Assembly: GCA_045651165.1 (NCBI GenBank)
Contig: JAZRRX010000039.1
Coordinates: 248,001 to 312,000, forward strand
DNA from: RGIG4608 sp045651165
GTDB lineage: Bacteria > Bacillota > Clostridia > Oscillospirales > CAG-272
Length of the DNA stretch: 64,000 bases
Direction of reading: 5' to 3'
The notes under the pieces were generated by a model. The model was not told where the DNA came from. It made no database searches and saw only the letters and a list, made by a program, of their open reading frames with translations. A program made the translations under genes and the position numbers. This document shows positions 1-8,659 of this stretch, piece by piece (the first letter of the stretch is position 1; each line of letters starts with the position of its first letter).

Positions 1-297
1 ATCACAGATCAGTACGTTCACTGGCACGAATGCGAATGTGGTAACAAGAATAATATCGAAGAACATGTTTTTGAATACGTAATTGAAAAAGAACCCACAG
101 AAGATACAGTTGGTTACAAGCATAACGAATGTACAATTTGTGGATACAAGAGACCGACTATTGAAATTCCTTCCCTTGGAAATCCTAATGCTAATCAACC
201 CGATGCTCCCGCAAATGTTGGTGGCATCATTGGATTCTTCCAGATGATCTGGCAGGCAATTCTCAATTTCTTCAGAACAATATTCGGTTTAAGATGA
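1..297 (+). CDS. C-terminal part of a Cys-motif surface protein (5' end outside window)
   Basis: The reading frame is open from base 1 and stops at TGA 295-297, so only the last 98 residues are visible. They hold two paired-cysteine motifs (CECGN near residue 12 and CTICGY near residue 46) with Trp/His residues around them. A Pro/Asn-rich linker follows, and the protein ends in a strongly hydrophobic aromatic helix with a basic final residue. Related Cys motifs occur in the large lipoprotein at 38419-40851. Proteins of this build are common extracellular or cell-surface proteins of gut Clostridia. The terminal helix may anchor it in or against the membrane; that is inference. No enzymatic domain is visible in this fragment. 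Confidence 0.7.
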   Translation: MTDQYVHWHECECGNKNNIEEHVFEYVIEKEPTEDTVGYKHNECTICGYKRPTIEIPSLGNPNANQPDAPANVGGIIGFFQMIWQAILNFFRTIFGLR

Positions 298-309
298 TTC
301 TTAATACTA

Positions 310-337
310 TATCCCCCAAGATACTTCTTGGGGGATA
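310..337 (+). terminator. intrinsic terminator after the surface-protein gene
   Basis: Perfect 12-bp stem (TATCCCCCAAGA / TCTTGGGGGATA) with a 4-nt loop, followed by CTTTTA, 13 nt after the stop codon at 297. Confidence 0.85.
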
Positions 338-351
338 CTTTTATGAAAAAG

Positions 352-377
352 AAAAGGCACTCTTATGAGTGCCTTTT
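352..377. terminator. bidirectional terminator, 3' of kduD
   Basis: An 11-bp stem (AAAAGGCACTC / GAGTGCCTTTT) with a 4-nt loop and A/T tracts on both sides. It can end the plus-strand gene at 297 and the minus-strand kduI-kduD unit ending at 392. Confidence 0.8.
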
Positions 378-391
378 TAATTAAATTATTA

Positions 392-1195
392 TTAACCTGG
401 TTGTTTGCCAAAGTATGCCTGAATACCACCGTCAACATAAAGGATTTGTCCGTTAACGAAATCAGACGCGCTAGATGCGAGGAATACTGCAGGTCCTGCA
501 AGGTCTTCGGGGTCACCCCAACGTCCTGCGGGTGTTTTAGTATCAGTAATGAAACTATCGAAAGGATGTTTGCTTCCATCTGCCTGTGGCTCACGAAGAG
601 GAGCTGTTTGAGGTGTTGCAATATATCCAGGACCAATGCCATTACACTGAATGTTGTACTGACCATATTCTGATGCGATATTTCTTGTAAGCATCTTAAG
701 TCCACCTTTAGCAGATGCATATGCGGAAACAGTTTCACGACCAAATTCACTCATCATTGAGCAAATATTGATAATCTTACCACTTCTCTGCTTAATCATT
801 GAAGGAAGAACTGCCTTTGAAACGATAAAAGGTGCATTCAAGTCAACATCAATTACCTGACGGAATTCACTTGCCTTCATCTCAATCATAGGAATTCTCT
901 TAATAATACCAGCATTATTTACAAGAATGTCAACAACGCCAACCTCTTCTTCAATCTTTGCTACCATAGCGTTAACTGCATCTTCATCAGTAACATCACA
1001 AACATATCCCTTTGCGTCAATTCCGTCTGCAGCATATGCAGCAAGGCCTCTATCAACGAATTCTTGCTTAATATCATTAAAAACTATCTTAGCTCCTGCA
1101 GCTGCAAGACCCTTTGCGATAGCGTAACCGATACCATAAGATGCACCTGTAATAAGGGCAACCTTACCCTCGAGAGAAAAATTCTTAATACTCAT
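392..1195 (-). CDS. kduD: 2-deoxy-D-gluconate / 2-dehydro-3-deoxygluconate 5-dehydrogenase (SDR family)
   Basis: A 267-residue classical short-chain dehydrogenase. The Rossmann motif TGASYGIG is at about 16-23, NNAG at 93-96, and the catalytic Ser146, Tyr159 and Lys163 (YASAK) are present. KduD-type enzymes reduce 3-deoxy-D-glycero-2,5-hexodiulosonate to 2-keto-3-deoxygluconate with NAD(P)H in the cytoplasm, downstream of pectin, alginate or glycosaminoglycan lyase products. It starts 17 nt after kduI in the same orientation, which is the main reason to prefer KduD over gluconate 5-dehydrogenase, a close sequence relative. The later pathway genes kdgK and kdgA are not in this window. Confidence 0.85.
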   Translation of the reverse strand: MSIKNFSLEGKVALITGASYGIGYAIAKGLAAAGAKIVFNDIKQEFVDRGLAAYAADGIDAKGYVCDVTDEDAVNAMVAKIEEEVGVVDILVNNAGIIKRIPMIEMKASEFRQVIDVDLNAPFIVSKAVLPSMIKQRSGKIINICSMMSEFGRETVSAYASAKGGLKMLTRNIASEYGQYNIQCNGIGPGYIATPQTAPLREPQADGSKHPFDSFITDTKTPAGRWGDPEDLAGPAVFLASSASDFVNGQILYVDGGIQAYFGKQPG

Positions 1196-1212
1196 ATTTA
1201 GTTCTCCTTTTA

Positions 1213-2043
1213 TTATCTAAGATCCTTTGTAAGAATGTGGTCCATATCAGTAAATTCTTGATTTTCACCACACATTGCCCAAATGAATGAATAGTTCTTT
1301 GTTCCAACGCCACTATGTATTGACCAAGAAGGAGAAATAACTGCTTCTTCATTGTGCATAATAATATGTCTTGTTTCGTTGGGTTCACCCATCATATGGA
1401 ATACTGCATCATTTTCTTCCATATCAAGATAGAAATAAACTTCCATTCTTCTTGCATGAGTGTGTGAAGGCATTGTATTCCAGTTAGAACCAACTTCAAG
1501 CTGTGTAAGTCCCATTGAAAGCTGGCAGGACTGCATTACCTCAGGGTGAATGTACTGATTGATAACTCTCTTATTGCAATCTTCAAGAGAACCACAAGGT
1601 ACTTTTCTTGCCTTTGTAATATCTATCTTTCTAATGGGATATTCTGTATGTGCAGGACAGCTTGTTGCATAGAATTTTGCAGGGCAAGTGGGGTCAACGG
1701 AACGGAAAACAATATCCTTGTGTCCACGTCCAACATAAATTCCATCGCGAGGATTCATTTCATAAACCTCACCATCGATGACGATTTCACCCTTGCCACC
1801 AATATTGATACAACCAAGTTCTCTGCGCTGAAGGAAATAATCAGCCGCGAGTTCCTTACCTGCTTCAAGGGATAATTCTGTGTCAACGGGATAAATACCA
1901 AGAACGATAATTCTGTCGATATGGCTATAAACCATCTTTACATTGTCCTTTGTGAAAAGACCTGAAATGTGAAATTCCTCTCTAAGTCTATCAGTGGTAT
2001 AATATTTCACATCTTTTGCATTTGCAGCATCTCTTACTTCCAT
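1213..2043 (-). CDS. kduI: 5-dehydro-4-deoxy-D-glucuronate isomerase
   Basis: A 276-residue cupin-fold isomerase. The metal ligands expected for KduI are visible: His194 and His196 in the HTH triplet, Glu201, and His243. KduI converts 4-deoxy-L-threo-5-hexosulose uronate, the monomer formed from unsaturated uronic acids, to the hexodiulosonate that KduD reduces. The length matches the family (about 278). The start ATG has an AAAGGAG site just upstream. It is first in a two-gene unit with kduD, and a sigma-A-like promoter lies upstream. Confidence 0.92.
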   Translation of the reverse strand: MEVRDAANAKDVKYYTTDRLREEFHISGLFTKDNVKMVYSHIDRIIVLGIYPVDTELSLEAGKELAADYFLQRRELGCINIGGKGEIVIDGEVYEMNPRDGIYVGRGHKDIVFRSVDPTCPAKFYATSCPAHTEYPIRKIDITKARKVPCGSLEDCNKRVINQYIHPEVMQSCQLSMGLTQLEVGSNWNTMPSHTHARRMEVYFYLDMEENDAVFHMMGEPNETRHIIMHNEEAVISPSWSIHSGVGTKNYSFIWAMCGENQEFTDMDHILTKDLR

Positions 2044-2085
2044 AATAAAATCTCCTTTTATTAATATAAATATTTCTTCATATTA

Positions 2086-2114
2086 AAGATATCATATTTT
2101 ACACAATAAATCAA
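2086..2114 (-). promoter_or_regulatory. sigma-A-like promoter of kduI-kduD
   Basis: On the minus strand TTGATT, 17-bp spacer, TATCTT. It sits 43-71 bp upstream of the kduI start. No clear repressor operator was identified by eye. Confidence 0.5.
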
Positions 2115-2202
2115 GTGTTTTTGCGAATTTGATTGCTTTTTGTATATATTATACAAATATATATATATCAATTAAAATTGAGATAATAATTTCAAAAAAG
2201 TA

Positions 2203-2231
2203 TGGAAATTTGAGCGATTTTGTGTTATAAT
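2203..2231 (+). promoter_or_regulatory. sigma-A-like promoter of the lon gene cluster
   Basis: TGGAAA, 17-bp spacer, TATAAT at 2226-2231, about 49 bp before the lon start. The -10 is perfect; the -35 is weak. No CIRCE or CtsR heptad repeat was seen near it. Confidence 0.5.
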
Positions 2232-2279
2232 GATTATAATTAGGTTAATTATACCCATTCATAGATTATAGGAGGGCTT

Positions 2280-4685
2280 ATGGCTCATTACATAGAAAAA
2301 CTAGAAAAATTAACTCTGCCATTAGTCGTTTTAAACGGCACTGTGGCATTCCCCGCTATTACTGTAAATTTTGAGCTTTCTGACAAAACCAATATTGCGG
2401 CTATTGAAGCGGCAAACAGTGTAAATTCTTTTATTTTCATTGTTTCAAAAAAACAAATTTCAAATGATCCTATTGAATTTTCAAAAATATTCAATATTGG
2501 TACTGTTGCAAAAATTAAACAGTCAATTAAAACTCCTGAAGGTAAACTCCGTGTTATAGCTGAAGGATTTTCTCGAGCAACTGTTGAAGAATACAGAGAT
2601 TTTGCCAACTACAGAGTAGCAGAGGTCATCTGCAAAACTTTGACTCTTGAAGACCCTGACGAAATTAAAGTTGAAGCACTCACTCGCGAGGCGCTCACTG
2701 CTATCGAAAAAATGTCAGGATTTTTGCCTGCGTCTTCAAAAGAAGTTATTGCAACAATAAAAACTATTAAGAATCCGGGGGCTCTTGCTGACTTTATTGC
2801 TTCAAATATTCTTGTAAGACATACTGACAAACAAGAAATTCTCTCTTGTTTTGAACCACTTAATCGTCTTGAAAAATTGATTCTTATTATCGAAGAAGAA
2901 ACAGCACTCCTTGAATGTGAAAGCGCAATCCACAAGGAAGTTCGCGCTCGTCTTAATAGAAATCAAAAGGAGTATTATCTGCGCGAGCAACTTCGAGTTA
3001 TCAAGGAAGAACTTGGTGACGTAGGAGAAGTTGACGAATATTTCGATCGTATTGCCGAATTGCACTTCCCTGAAGAGATTGAAACAAAGCTCTTAAAGGA
3101 CGCTGAAAGAATGGCTCGTCTTCCCTTTGGATCTGCCGAGCTTTCAGTTATGAAAACTTATTTTGAAACTATTCTTGATATTCCCTGGAACAATTCCACT
3201 AAGGATAGAGCTGACATTTCGGCGGCATCCAAAATCCTTGAACGTGACCACGATGGCCTTGAAGACGTTAAGAAAAGAATTCTTGAATTCCTTGCAGTTA
3301 AGGAGTTAAATCCCGATCTTAAAAATCAGATAATCTGTCTTGTTGGCCCTCCTGGTGTGGGTAAGACATCAATCGCGACATCTATAGCAAGTGCTATGAA
3401 GCGTCAGTATGTTCGCGTTTCTCTTGGTGGCGTTAGAGATGAGGCAGATATTCGCGGACACAGAAAAACATACGTTGGCGCAATGCCAGGTAGAGTTATT
3501 AATGCGCTTATTCAGGCAAAGGTTAATAATCCCCTTATTTTGCTTGACGAAATAGACAAGTTGACAAGGGATGCCCACGGAGACCCAACCTCTGCACTCC
3601 TTGAGGTACTTGACAGCGAGCAGAATAAGGCGTTCCGCGACCACTTCGTTGAGCTTCCATTTGACCTTTCAAACTGTTTCTTTATTGCTACGGCAAATAC
3701 GCTTGACACCATTCCCCGTCCACTTATCGACAGAATGGAAATGATTGAAATAAAGATTTATACCAAGCGTGAAAAGATGAGTATTGCAAAAAATCATCTT
3801 ATCGGCAAACAGTTGAAGCGTCACGGACTTAATCGCAGAATGCTTAAGATAACTGATTCTGCACTCGAAGAAATTATCGATTTCTATACTCGTGAAGCAG
3901 GTGTACGTAATCTTGAAAGAACTATTGCATCTCTTTGCAGAAAAGCAGCTCACAACATAGTATCAAAAAAGGTAAAATCCGTTACTATTAATGCAGAAAA
4001 TATCTCCAAATATCTTGGTGAAAGAAAATATATGCCCGAAAAGATTGAGGAATACAACGAAATTGGCACAGTAAATGGTCTTGCATACACTGAACTTGGT
4101 GGAGATATGCTCAAAATTGAAGTTTCTGCCCTTGAGGGTACTGGCAAGGTTGAACTCACAGGCTCACTTGGCGATGTTATGAAAGAGAGCGCACAAATTG
4201 CTATCAGCTATGTTCGTTCAATAGCAAAAGATTATGATATTCCCGTTGATTTCTATAAAACCAAGGATATCCACATACACGCGCCCGAGGGTGCAGTGCC
4301 CAAGGATGGCCCATCAGCAGGAGTTACTATGGTAACGGCTCTTGTAAGCGAGCTTTGTGGCATTCCTGTAAGACGCGATGTTGCTATGACTGGTGAAATC
4401 ACTCTTCGTGGCAAGGTACTTGCCATTGGTGGTCTTAAAGAAAAGACAATGGCAGCCTATAATGCAGGTGTTAAGACCGTTCTTATTCCCCATGACAATC
4501 TTAAAGATCTTAATAACATTGATCCTATTGCGCGTGAGAATTTGCAATTTGTTCCCTGCAAAACTCTTGATGACGTTTTAAAGAATGCTTTGGTATGTAA
4601 TGACGTTTCTTCTATTTTGGAAGAAACTCTTCCACATATTTCAAATGAAAGTACAGTTGCGAGTGCAACAATTTATAGAAAATAA
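2280..4685 (+). CDS. lon: ATP-dependent Lon protease
   Basis: A full-length 801-residue Lon, the cytoplasmic AAA+ serine protease that degrades misfolded and regulatory proteins. An N-terminal substrate-binding LON domain (about 10-200) and a coiled region (about 205-260) come first. The Walker A GPPGVGKT follows at 356-363 and Walker B LLDEID around 421-426. The Ser-Lys dyad of the C-terminal protease domain is intact: Ser679 in DGPSAG and Lys722 in GLKEK. The start ATG follows AGGAGG at ideal spacing. It leads a same-strand cluster with engB 14 nt downstream, a common Firmicute arrangement. Confidence 0.98.
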   Translation: MAHYIEKLEKLTLPLVVLNGTVAFPAITVNFELSDKTNIAAIEAANSVNSFIFIVSKKQISNDPIEFSKIFNIGTVAKIKQSIKTPEGKLRVIAEGFSRATVEEYRDFANYRVAEVICKTLTLEDPDEIKVEALTREALTAIEKMSGFLPASSKEVIATIKTIKNPGALADFIASNILVRHTDKQEILSCFEPLNRLEKLILIIEEETALLECESAIHKEVRARLNRNQKEYYLREQLRVIKEELGDVGEVDEYFDRIAELHFPEEIETKLLKDAERMARLPFGSAELSVMKTYFETILDIPWNNSTKDRADISAASKILERDHDGLEDVKKRILEFLAVKELNPDLKNQIICLVGPPGVGKTSIATSIASAMKRQYVRVSLGGVRDEADIRGHRKTYVGAMPGRVINALIQAKVNNPLILLDEIDKLTRDAHGDPTSALLEVLDSEQNKAFRDHFVELPFDLSNCFFIATANTLDTIPRPLIDRMEMIEIKIYTKREKMSIAKNHLIGKQLKRHGLNRRMLKITDSALEEIIDFYTREAGVRNLERTIASLCRKAAHNIVSKKVKSVTINAENISKYLGERKYMPEKIEEYNEIGTVNGLAYTELGGDMLKIEVSALEGTGKVELTGSLGDVMKESAQIAISYVRSIAKDYDIPVDFYKTKDIHIHAPEGAVPKDGPSAGVTMVTALVSELCGIPVRRDVAMTGEITLRGKVLAIGGLKEKTMAAYNAGVKTVLIPHDNLKDLNNIDPIARENLQFVPCKTLDDVLKNALVCNDVSSILEETLPHISNESTVASATIYRK

Positions 4686-4699
4686 GAGAGTATAATTTT

Positions 4700-5302
4700 A
4701 TGGCAGTTAATATTCAAAACACTTCACTTCGTATCAGTGCGGGTTTTGCAAAGCAATTCCCCACAGATTCTATGAAGCAAGTGGCTTTTTCGGGACGCTC
4801 AAACGTTGGTAAAAGCTCACTTATAAATACAATACTTGGCAGAAAATCGTTAGCGCGCGTTTCTTCAATGCCAGGTAAAACAATTACTATCAACTTTTAT
4901 GACGTTGACAAAAAATTGTTTTTAGTTGACCTTCCTGGTTATGGTTATGCGAAGCGTCAATTTGAAAACAAGCAGGTTTGGTCATCTTTGACTGACGGTT
5001 ATTTCACACAGAATAAAAATATTGACCTTCTTTCTCTTGTTGTACAGCTTGTTGATTGCAAAGTTGGTATCACAAATGATGACGCTATGATGATTGATTT
5101 CTTAAATCAAATGGAAATACCCTATATCATTGTTGCAACCAAAGTTGACAAGCTCAACAAAACAGACCGAATGAAGCAACTCGAAAAAATTGCTAACGAC
5201 GAGGTGCTTCTTGAAGGCACAACTATTATTCCATTCTCCTCGCATACAGGTGAGGGCAAAATGGAACTTTTAAAGGAAATTTTTAAATATACCAATCTCT
5301 AA
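4700..5302 (+). CDS. engB: ribosome biogenesis GTPase EngB (YsxC/YihA)
   Basis: A 200-residue single-domain TrmE-Era-EngA-EngB-type GTPase used in late 50S subunit assembly. The P-loop GRSNVGKSS is at 32-40, the switch-II motif DLPGYG at 77-82, and the base-specificity motif TKVD is near residue 149. Length and motif order are normal for YsxC. It lies directly behind lon, as in Bacillus and many Clostridia. The ribosome site is weak (AAGAGAG, spacing long), so translation may depend partly on upstream lon translation. Confidence 0.97.
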   Translation: MAVNIQNTSLRISAGFAKQFPTDSMKQVAFSGRSNVGKSSLINTILGRKSLARVSSMPGKTITINFYDVDKKLFLVDLPGYGYAKRQFENKQVWSSLTDGYFTQNKNIDLLSLVVQLVDCKVGITNDDAMMIDFLNQMEIPYIIVATKVDKLNKTDRMKQLEKIANDEVLLEGTTIIPFSSHTGEGKMELLKEIFKYTNL

Positions 5303-5314
5303 ACGGAGGTTATT

Positions 5315-6115
5315 ATGTTGGATTTTTTAAACAGAATACCGATGATAATACTTGGACTCCCTGCAGTTCTTATTTCCCTTTCGGTACATGAGGCATCGCA
5401 CGCGTACGCGGCATATAAATTGGGAGACCCCACTGCACGAAATTTAGGAAGATTAACAATCAATCCCATGAAACATATTAATCCATTTGGATTTATTTGT
5501 ATGATTCTCTTCCACATTGGTTGGGCAAATCCTGTACCCATTAATCCAAGAAATTTTAAAGATTCAAAAAAAGGTATGGCAATTAGTGCTGCGGCAGGTC
5601 CGCTTTCAAACCTTTGCCTTGCAATAATATCAGTTATTCTTTTAAGACTCGTGCTCATTCCAACCCAATCAATAGCTGATAGCTACTCAACGGGGCTCTA
5701 TTCCTTTTTCGGCGGATATGGTATGTCATCCGATAACACATACTGGATAAATCCCGAATTGCGCGAAAATGCAATATTTGTAATACTTTCAGTTATTGTT
5801 GCTATGCTTTATTTGAGCATATCTCTTAACTTGAACCTTATGTTCTTTAATCTCATTCCTCTTCCCCCTCTTGACGGCTCAAGAATTGCATACATGTTCT
5901 TGCCCTCAAATATTTATTTTAAGATAATGAGATATGAAGTATATATTCAAATGGCATTCATTTTCCTTTTGGCAATGGGAATGATAACTCTTCCACTTGG
6001 ATTCCTTACTGGTGGAGTTACAGACTTTTTCTATAAATTGCTTGGAATACCAGAAGACCTTTTAACTGTGGTTACAAGCGACATTTTTAATCGTTTGCCC
6101 AAATTCACATTCTAA
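5315..6115 (+). CDS. site-2-protease-like zinc metalloprotease (M50 family, YwhC-like)
   Basis: A 266-residue multi-pass membrane protein. The zinc-binding HEASH motif (His25, Glu26, His29) lies in the first hydrophobic segment. A typical GRLTINPMKHIN-type stretch follows, then a second membrane motif PLPPLDG whose Asp187 would be the third zinc ligand. These are the signatures of the short site-2-protease subfamily lacking PDZ domains, which cleave substrates within the membrane. The substrate is unknown. It starts 12 nt after engB with GGAGG, and scpA follows 22 nt later, a gene order common in Clostridia. Confidence 0.9.
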   Translation: MLDFLNRIPMIILGLPAVLISLSVHEASHAYAAYKLGDPTARNLGRLTINPMKHINPFGFICMILFHIGWANPVPINPRNFKDSKKGMAISAAAGPLSNLCLAIISVILLRLVLIPTQSIADSYSTGLYSFFGGYGMSSDNTYWINPELRENAIFVILSVIVAMLYLSISLNLNLMFFNLIPLPPLDGSRIAYMFLPSNIYFKIMRYEVYIQMAFIFLLAMGMITLPLGFLTGGVTDFFYKLLGIPEDLLTVVTSDIFNRLPKFTF

Positions 6116-6137
6116 TTTTATTTTAGGAGTTTTCTAA

Positions 6138-6923
6138 ATGGAAAGCATTACTTATCGTCTTGATCAATTTGAAGGTCCGCTTGACCTACTCTTGACATTG
6201 ATTCACAAAAATAAAGTTAATATTGAAGATATTCCGATTGCTCTTATTTGCGACCAATATATGCAATATATCAAAGAGGCTCAGCAAATGGATATGGAAA
6301 TCGCTTCTGAGTTTATCGTAATGGCGAGTGATCTTATGCTCATTAAAAGTAAGCTCCTCCTTCCCCGCGAAAAAGAGGACGAAGAAGACCCACGCAAAAC
6401 ACTTACTGATGCACTTCTTCGTTATCAACAAGCAAAAGAAGCAGCATCCAAGATGCATCCGCTTTATGCCGTGTTCTCAGGTCGTCAGATAAAGGATACT
6501 GATGAAATTTCAGTTGACAGAACCTTTGTTGCGGACCAGGACGTTGAAAAACTATTCGTTGCTATGAAACGAATTGTAGATTTCAACGATGCACTTGAAC
6601 ACGCACAAAAGAATGCATTCACGCCTATGATTGCAAAGCCAATTGTACCCGTTGAGCACAAGATTTTGCAAATTATGACGCGTCTTACATCCAATCGTTA
6701 TCAAACTCTTGAAGATTTTGTTAGCGATAGCGTGTCCCTTCCGGATATGATTGCTATATTTATCGGCGTGCTTGAATTGGTAAAAACAAAACGAATTCTA
6801 CTCGTTGAAGATGATGATGAAATAGTTAATGACAACTACGGTTTGACAACCGTATTCACATTAAATGAAAACTATGTTCCCGAAGAAGAAAACACAAAGA
6901 GCGAGGATGAAAATAATGGATGA
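6138..6923 (+). CDS. scpA: segregation and condensation protein A
   Basis: A 261-residue kleisin subunit of the SMC-ScpAB condensin. The N-terminal SMC-head-binding region begins with the family-typical YRLDQFEGPLDLLL stretch. A charged middle follows, and the C-terminal winged-helix part ends near residue 235, before an acidic tail. The complex organises and segregates the nucleoid. The start has an AGGAG site. The gene overlaps scpB by 8 nt (ATGGATGA), indicating translational coupling of the two partner proteins. smc itself is not in the window. Confidence 0.95.
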   Translation: MESITYRLDQFEGPLDLLLTLIHKNKVNIEDIPIALICDQYMQYIKEAQQMDMEIASEFIVMASDLMLIKSKLLLPREKEDEEDPRKTLTDALLRYQQAKEAASKMHPLYAVFSGRQIKDTDEISVDRTFVADQDVEKLFVAMKRIVDFNDALEHAQKNAFTPMIAKPIVPVEHKILQIMTRLTSNRYQTLEDFVSDSVSLPDMIAIFIGVLELVKTKRILLVEDDDEIVNDNYGLTTVFTLNENYVPEEENTKSEDENNG

Positions 6924-7515
6924 AATCAAAGATATAGAAACAAAAGAAATAAAAAATCCAGCTGCGACTATTGAGGCAATTATGTTTGCTGCAGGATATC
7001 CTATGAAATATGATAAGCTTGCCGAGGTGCTTTCTCTTACTCCAAGTGAGGTTAAAAGATACGTTAGTGAACTCGCAGAAAAATACAATGACGATGACCA
7101 CGGAATAATGATTTTGATGTTCCCTGAAACATGTCAGTTTTGTACCAAAGAACAACATTTATCCCTTATAAAAGAGGCACTTGGTATTAAGCGAGGGGGA
7201 AATCTTTCAAACTCATCAATGGAAGTTTTAGCGATTGTTGCTTATAATCAACCCGTAACAAGAAGTTTTGTTGACCTTGTGCGCGGTGTTGACTCAAACT
7301 ATGCTATGAACTCCCTTATTGACAAAGGACTTATCGAAAGTTGTGGACGTCTTGATGCTCCCGGTAGACCCATGCTCTATGGAACAACGGACAAGTTCCT
7401 TCGTGTATTCGGTATTTCTTCTGTAAATGAATTGCCCGAAATTGAACTTTTGCGCGCAAGCGATGAGCAAATGGAGATTATGGCTCCAGGTGAAGAACTT
7501 ATAGTTGAAGAATAA
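6916..7515 (+). CDS. scpB: segregation and condensation protein B
   Basis: A 199-residue ScpB made of tandem winged-helix domains, the dimeric partner of the ScpA kleisin in the SMC complex. The conserved core includes NSSMEVLAIVAYNQPVT (about 110-126) and GRPMLYGTT (about 155-163). I chose ATG 6916, overlapping the scpA stop, because a GAGCGAGG ribosome site lies just upstream and family members begin close to this point. A longer in-frame reading from 6865 would add 17 basic residues taken from scpA coding sequence. Confidence 0.93.
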   Translation: MDEIKDIETKEIKNPAATIEAIMFAAGYPMKYDKLAEVLSLTPSEVKRYVSELAEKYNDDDHGIMILMFPETCQFCTKEQHLSLIKEALGIKRGGNLSNSSMEVLAIVAYNQPVTRSFVDLVRGVDSNYAMNSLIDKGLIESCGRLDAPGRPMLYGTTDKFLRVFGISSVNELPEIELLRASDEQMEIMAPGEELIVEE

Positions 7516-7547
7516 TTTTATTCAAAATTTTGAGAGGAGGTAGACAT

Positions 7548-8174
7548 ATGATATTCTTGTATATTTTACTTGGAATAGTTTTGCTTATTTGTCTTATTCT
7601 CTCTTTAAGAATTAATCTCCACATAATCTACGAGAACGAGCCTAAAGTTTATCTTCGTATTCTATTTATTAAATTAGAAATTTTGCCAAACACAAGCAAA
7701 ATATTCGGATTTAATAAGCAACAAGAAAAGAAAAAAGATTTACCCACGCACGTTCTTAAAGATATTAAGGATGCCGACTCAACTTCACCATCTATAATTG
7801 ATAAGCTAGATTCTATTCGTAACATTCTTTTAATTTTAGCAGAATCATTTAAAAAACATCTACATGTTCGACTTTCAAAAATTCATATTAGAGTAGCTAC
7901 GTCAGATGCCGCTAAAACCGCCATTCTGTATGGAGCAGTTTCAACTGCTGTGGCATGTATCATTGATATAGTTGATGATATTGCAAATTTAAAGACATTA
8001 AAAGAGTCTTCGGTATCAGTTGAACCGGATTTTCTTTCAGAAAAAACCGATATAAAACTTAATATTATTCTGTATATGTCTGTAATAGGCACAATAAAAG
8101 TGCTTTTGCATTCATTTATAAAACATTACGCATTAAATGATAAAACACAAATAAATAACCGAAAGGAAAACTGA
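7548..8174 (+). CDS. DUF2953 membrane-associated protein
   Basis: A 208-residue protein with one N-terminal hydrophobic segment (about residues 2-18). A basic middle and a C-terminal region of alternating hydrophobic stretches follow, including a possible second membrane segment near the end. This pattern and the position between scpB and gerW match DUF2953 (YtfI-like) proteins of spore formers, whose function is not established. The start ATG 7548 is preceded by GAGGAGG, which decides it over an upstream TTG. It ends 1 nt before the gerW start, so the two are probably coupled and act in the same sporulation-related process (inference). Confidence 0.8.
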   Translation: MIFLYILLGIVLLICLILSLRINLHIIYENEPKVYLRILFIKLEILPNTSKIFGFNKQQEKKKDLPTHVLKDIKDADSTSPSIIDKLDSIRNILLILAESFKKHLHVRLSKIHIRVATSDAAKTAILYGAVSTAVACIIDIVDDIANLKTLKESSVSVEPDFLSEKTDIKLNIILYMSVIGTIKVLLHSFIKHYALNDKTQINNRKEN

Positions 8175-8175
8175 A

Positions 8176-8607
8176 ATGGCTAACGAAAACAGATTTGACA
8201 CAATGTTTAAAACATCCTTTGAAAACATCAAAGGCATGCTTGATTCCAACACAGTGGTTGGAAATGCAATCGAACTCTCAAACGGTACAACTATTATTCC
8301 CATTTCAAAGCTTAGTGTGGGATTTGCAACAGGCGGCCTTGATAGCGCTGCAACACCCAAAAAATCCAATAAATTTGGTGGAGGCGGTGGAAGTGGTATG
8401 AGTATCACTCCTGTTGGCTTCCTTGTTATCGACAAATTGGGTAAAACTGATTTTATTACTGTTGAGGGCAAGGGCACTCCCGACCCTGTTGAACAGTTTA
8501 GTGATCTTCTTGATCGCTCACCCGAAATAATTCAGAAAATAAAGAATATCTTTACAAATAAAAACGACGCTCCCCAAGACGTTGTAGTTGAAGATATAGT
8601 TAAATAA
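8176..8607 (+). CDS. gerW: spore protein of the GerW / YtfJ family
   Basis: A 143-residue small protein with the GerW layout. An N-terminal helical region comes first, then the TTIIPISKLSVGFATGG-like conserved stretch (about 38-54), a glycine-rich loop (about 66-73), and a C-terminal helix. In Bacillus YtfJ is made in the forespore and is needed for normal germination in some species. An AAAGGA site precedes the ATG. A strong hairpin with a T-tract follows the stop, so this gene probably ends the lon-led transcription unit, at least partly. Confidence 0.88.
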   Translation: MANENRFDTMFKTSFENIKGMLDSNTVVGNAIELSNGTTIIPISKLSVGFATGGLDSAATPKKSNKFGGGGGSGMSITPVGFLVIDKLGKTDFITVEGKGTPDPVEQFSDLLDRSPEIIQKIKNIFTNKNDAPQDVVVEDIVK

Positions 8608-8617
8608 AATAAGAATA

Positions 8618-8659
8618 AAAAACTCCCTTGGCAAATATAATGTGCCGAGGTGAGTTTTT
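8618..8659 (+). terminator. terminator-like hairpin overlapping the dac ribosome site
   Basis: Arms 8618-8633 and 8643-8659 pair over about 16 bp with one bulged base, then TTTTT at 8655-8659. The 3' arm contains GAGGTGAG, the only candidate Shine-Dalgarno for the GTG start at 8660. The hairpin may act as terminator of gerW and as attenuator or translational control of the next gene. Confidence 0.6.

Noticed and set aside
307..750. 147-residue minus-strand ORF overlapping kduD in another frame
   Set aside because: Runs through a terminator region and overlaps a full-length SDR gene.
2132..2172. AT-dinucleotide-rich stretch as a replication or recombination element
   Set aside because: Simple TATATA runs of this length are ordinary in AT-rich intergenic DNA and no DnaA boxes accompany them.
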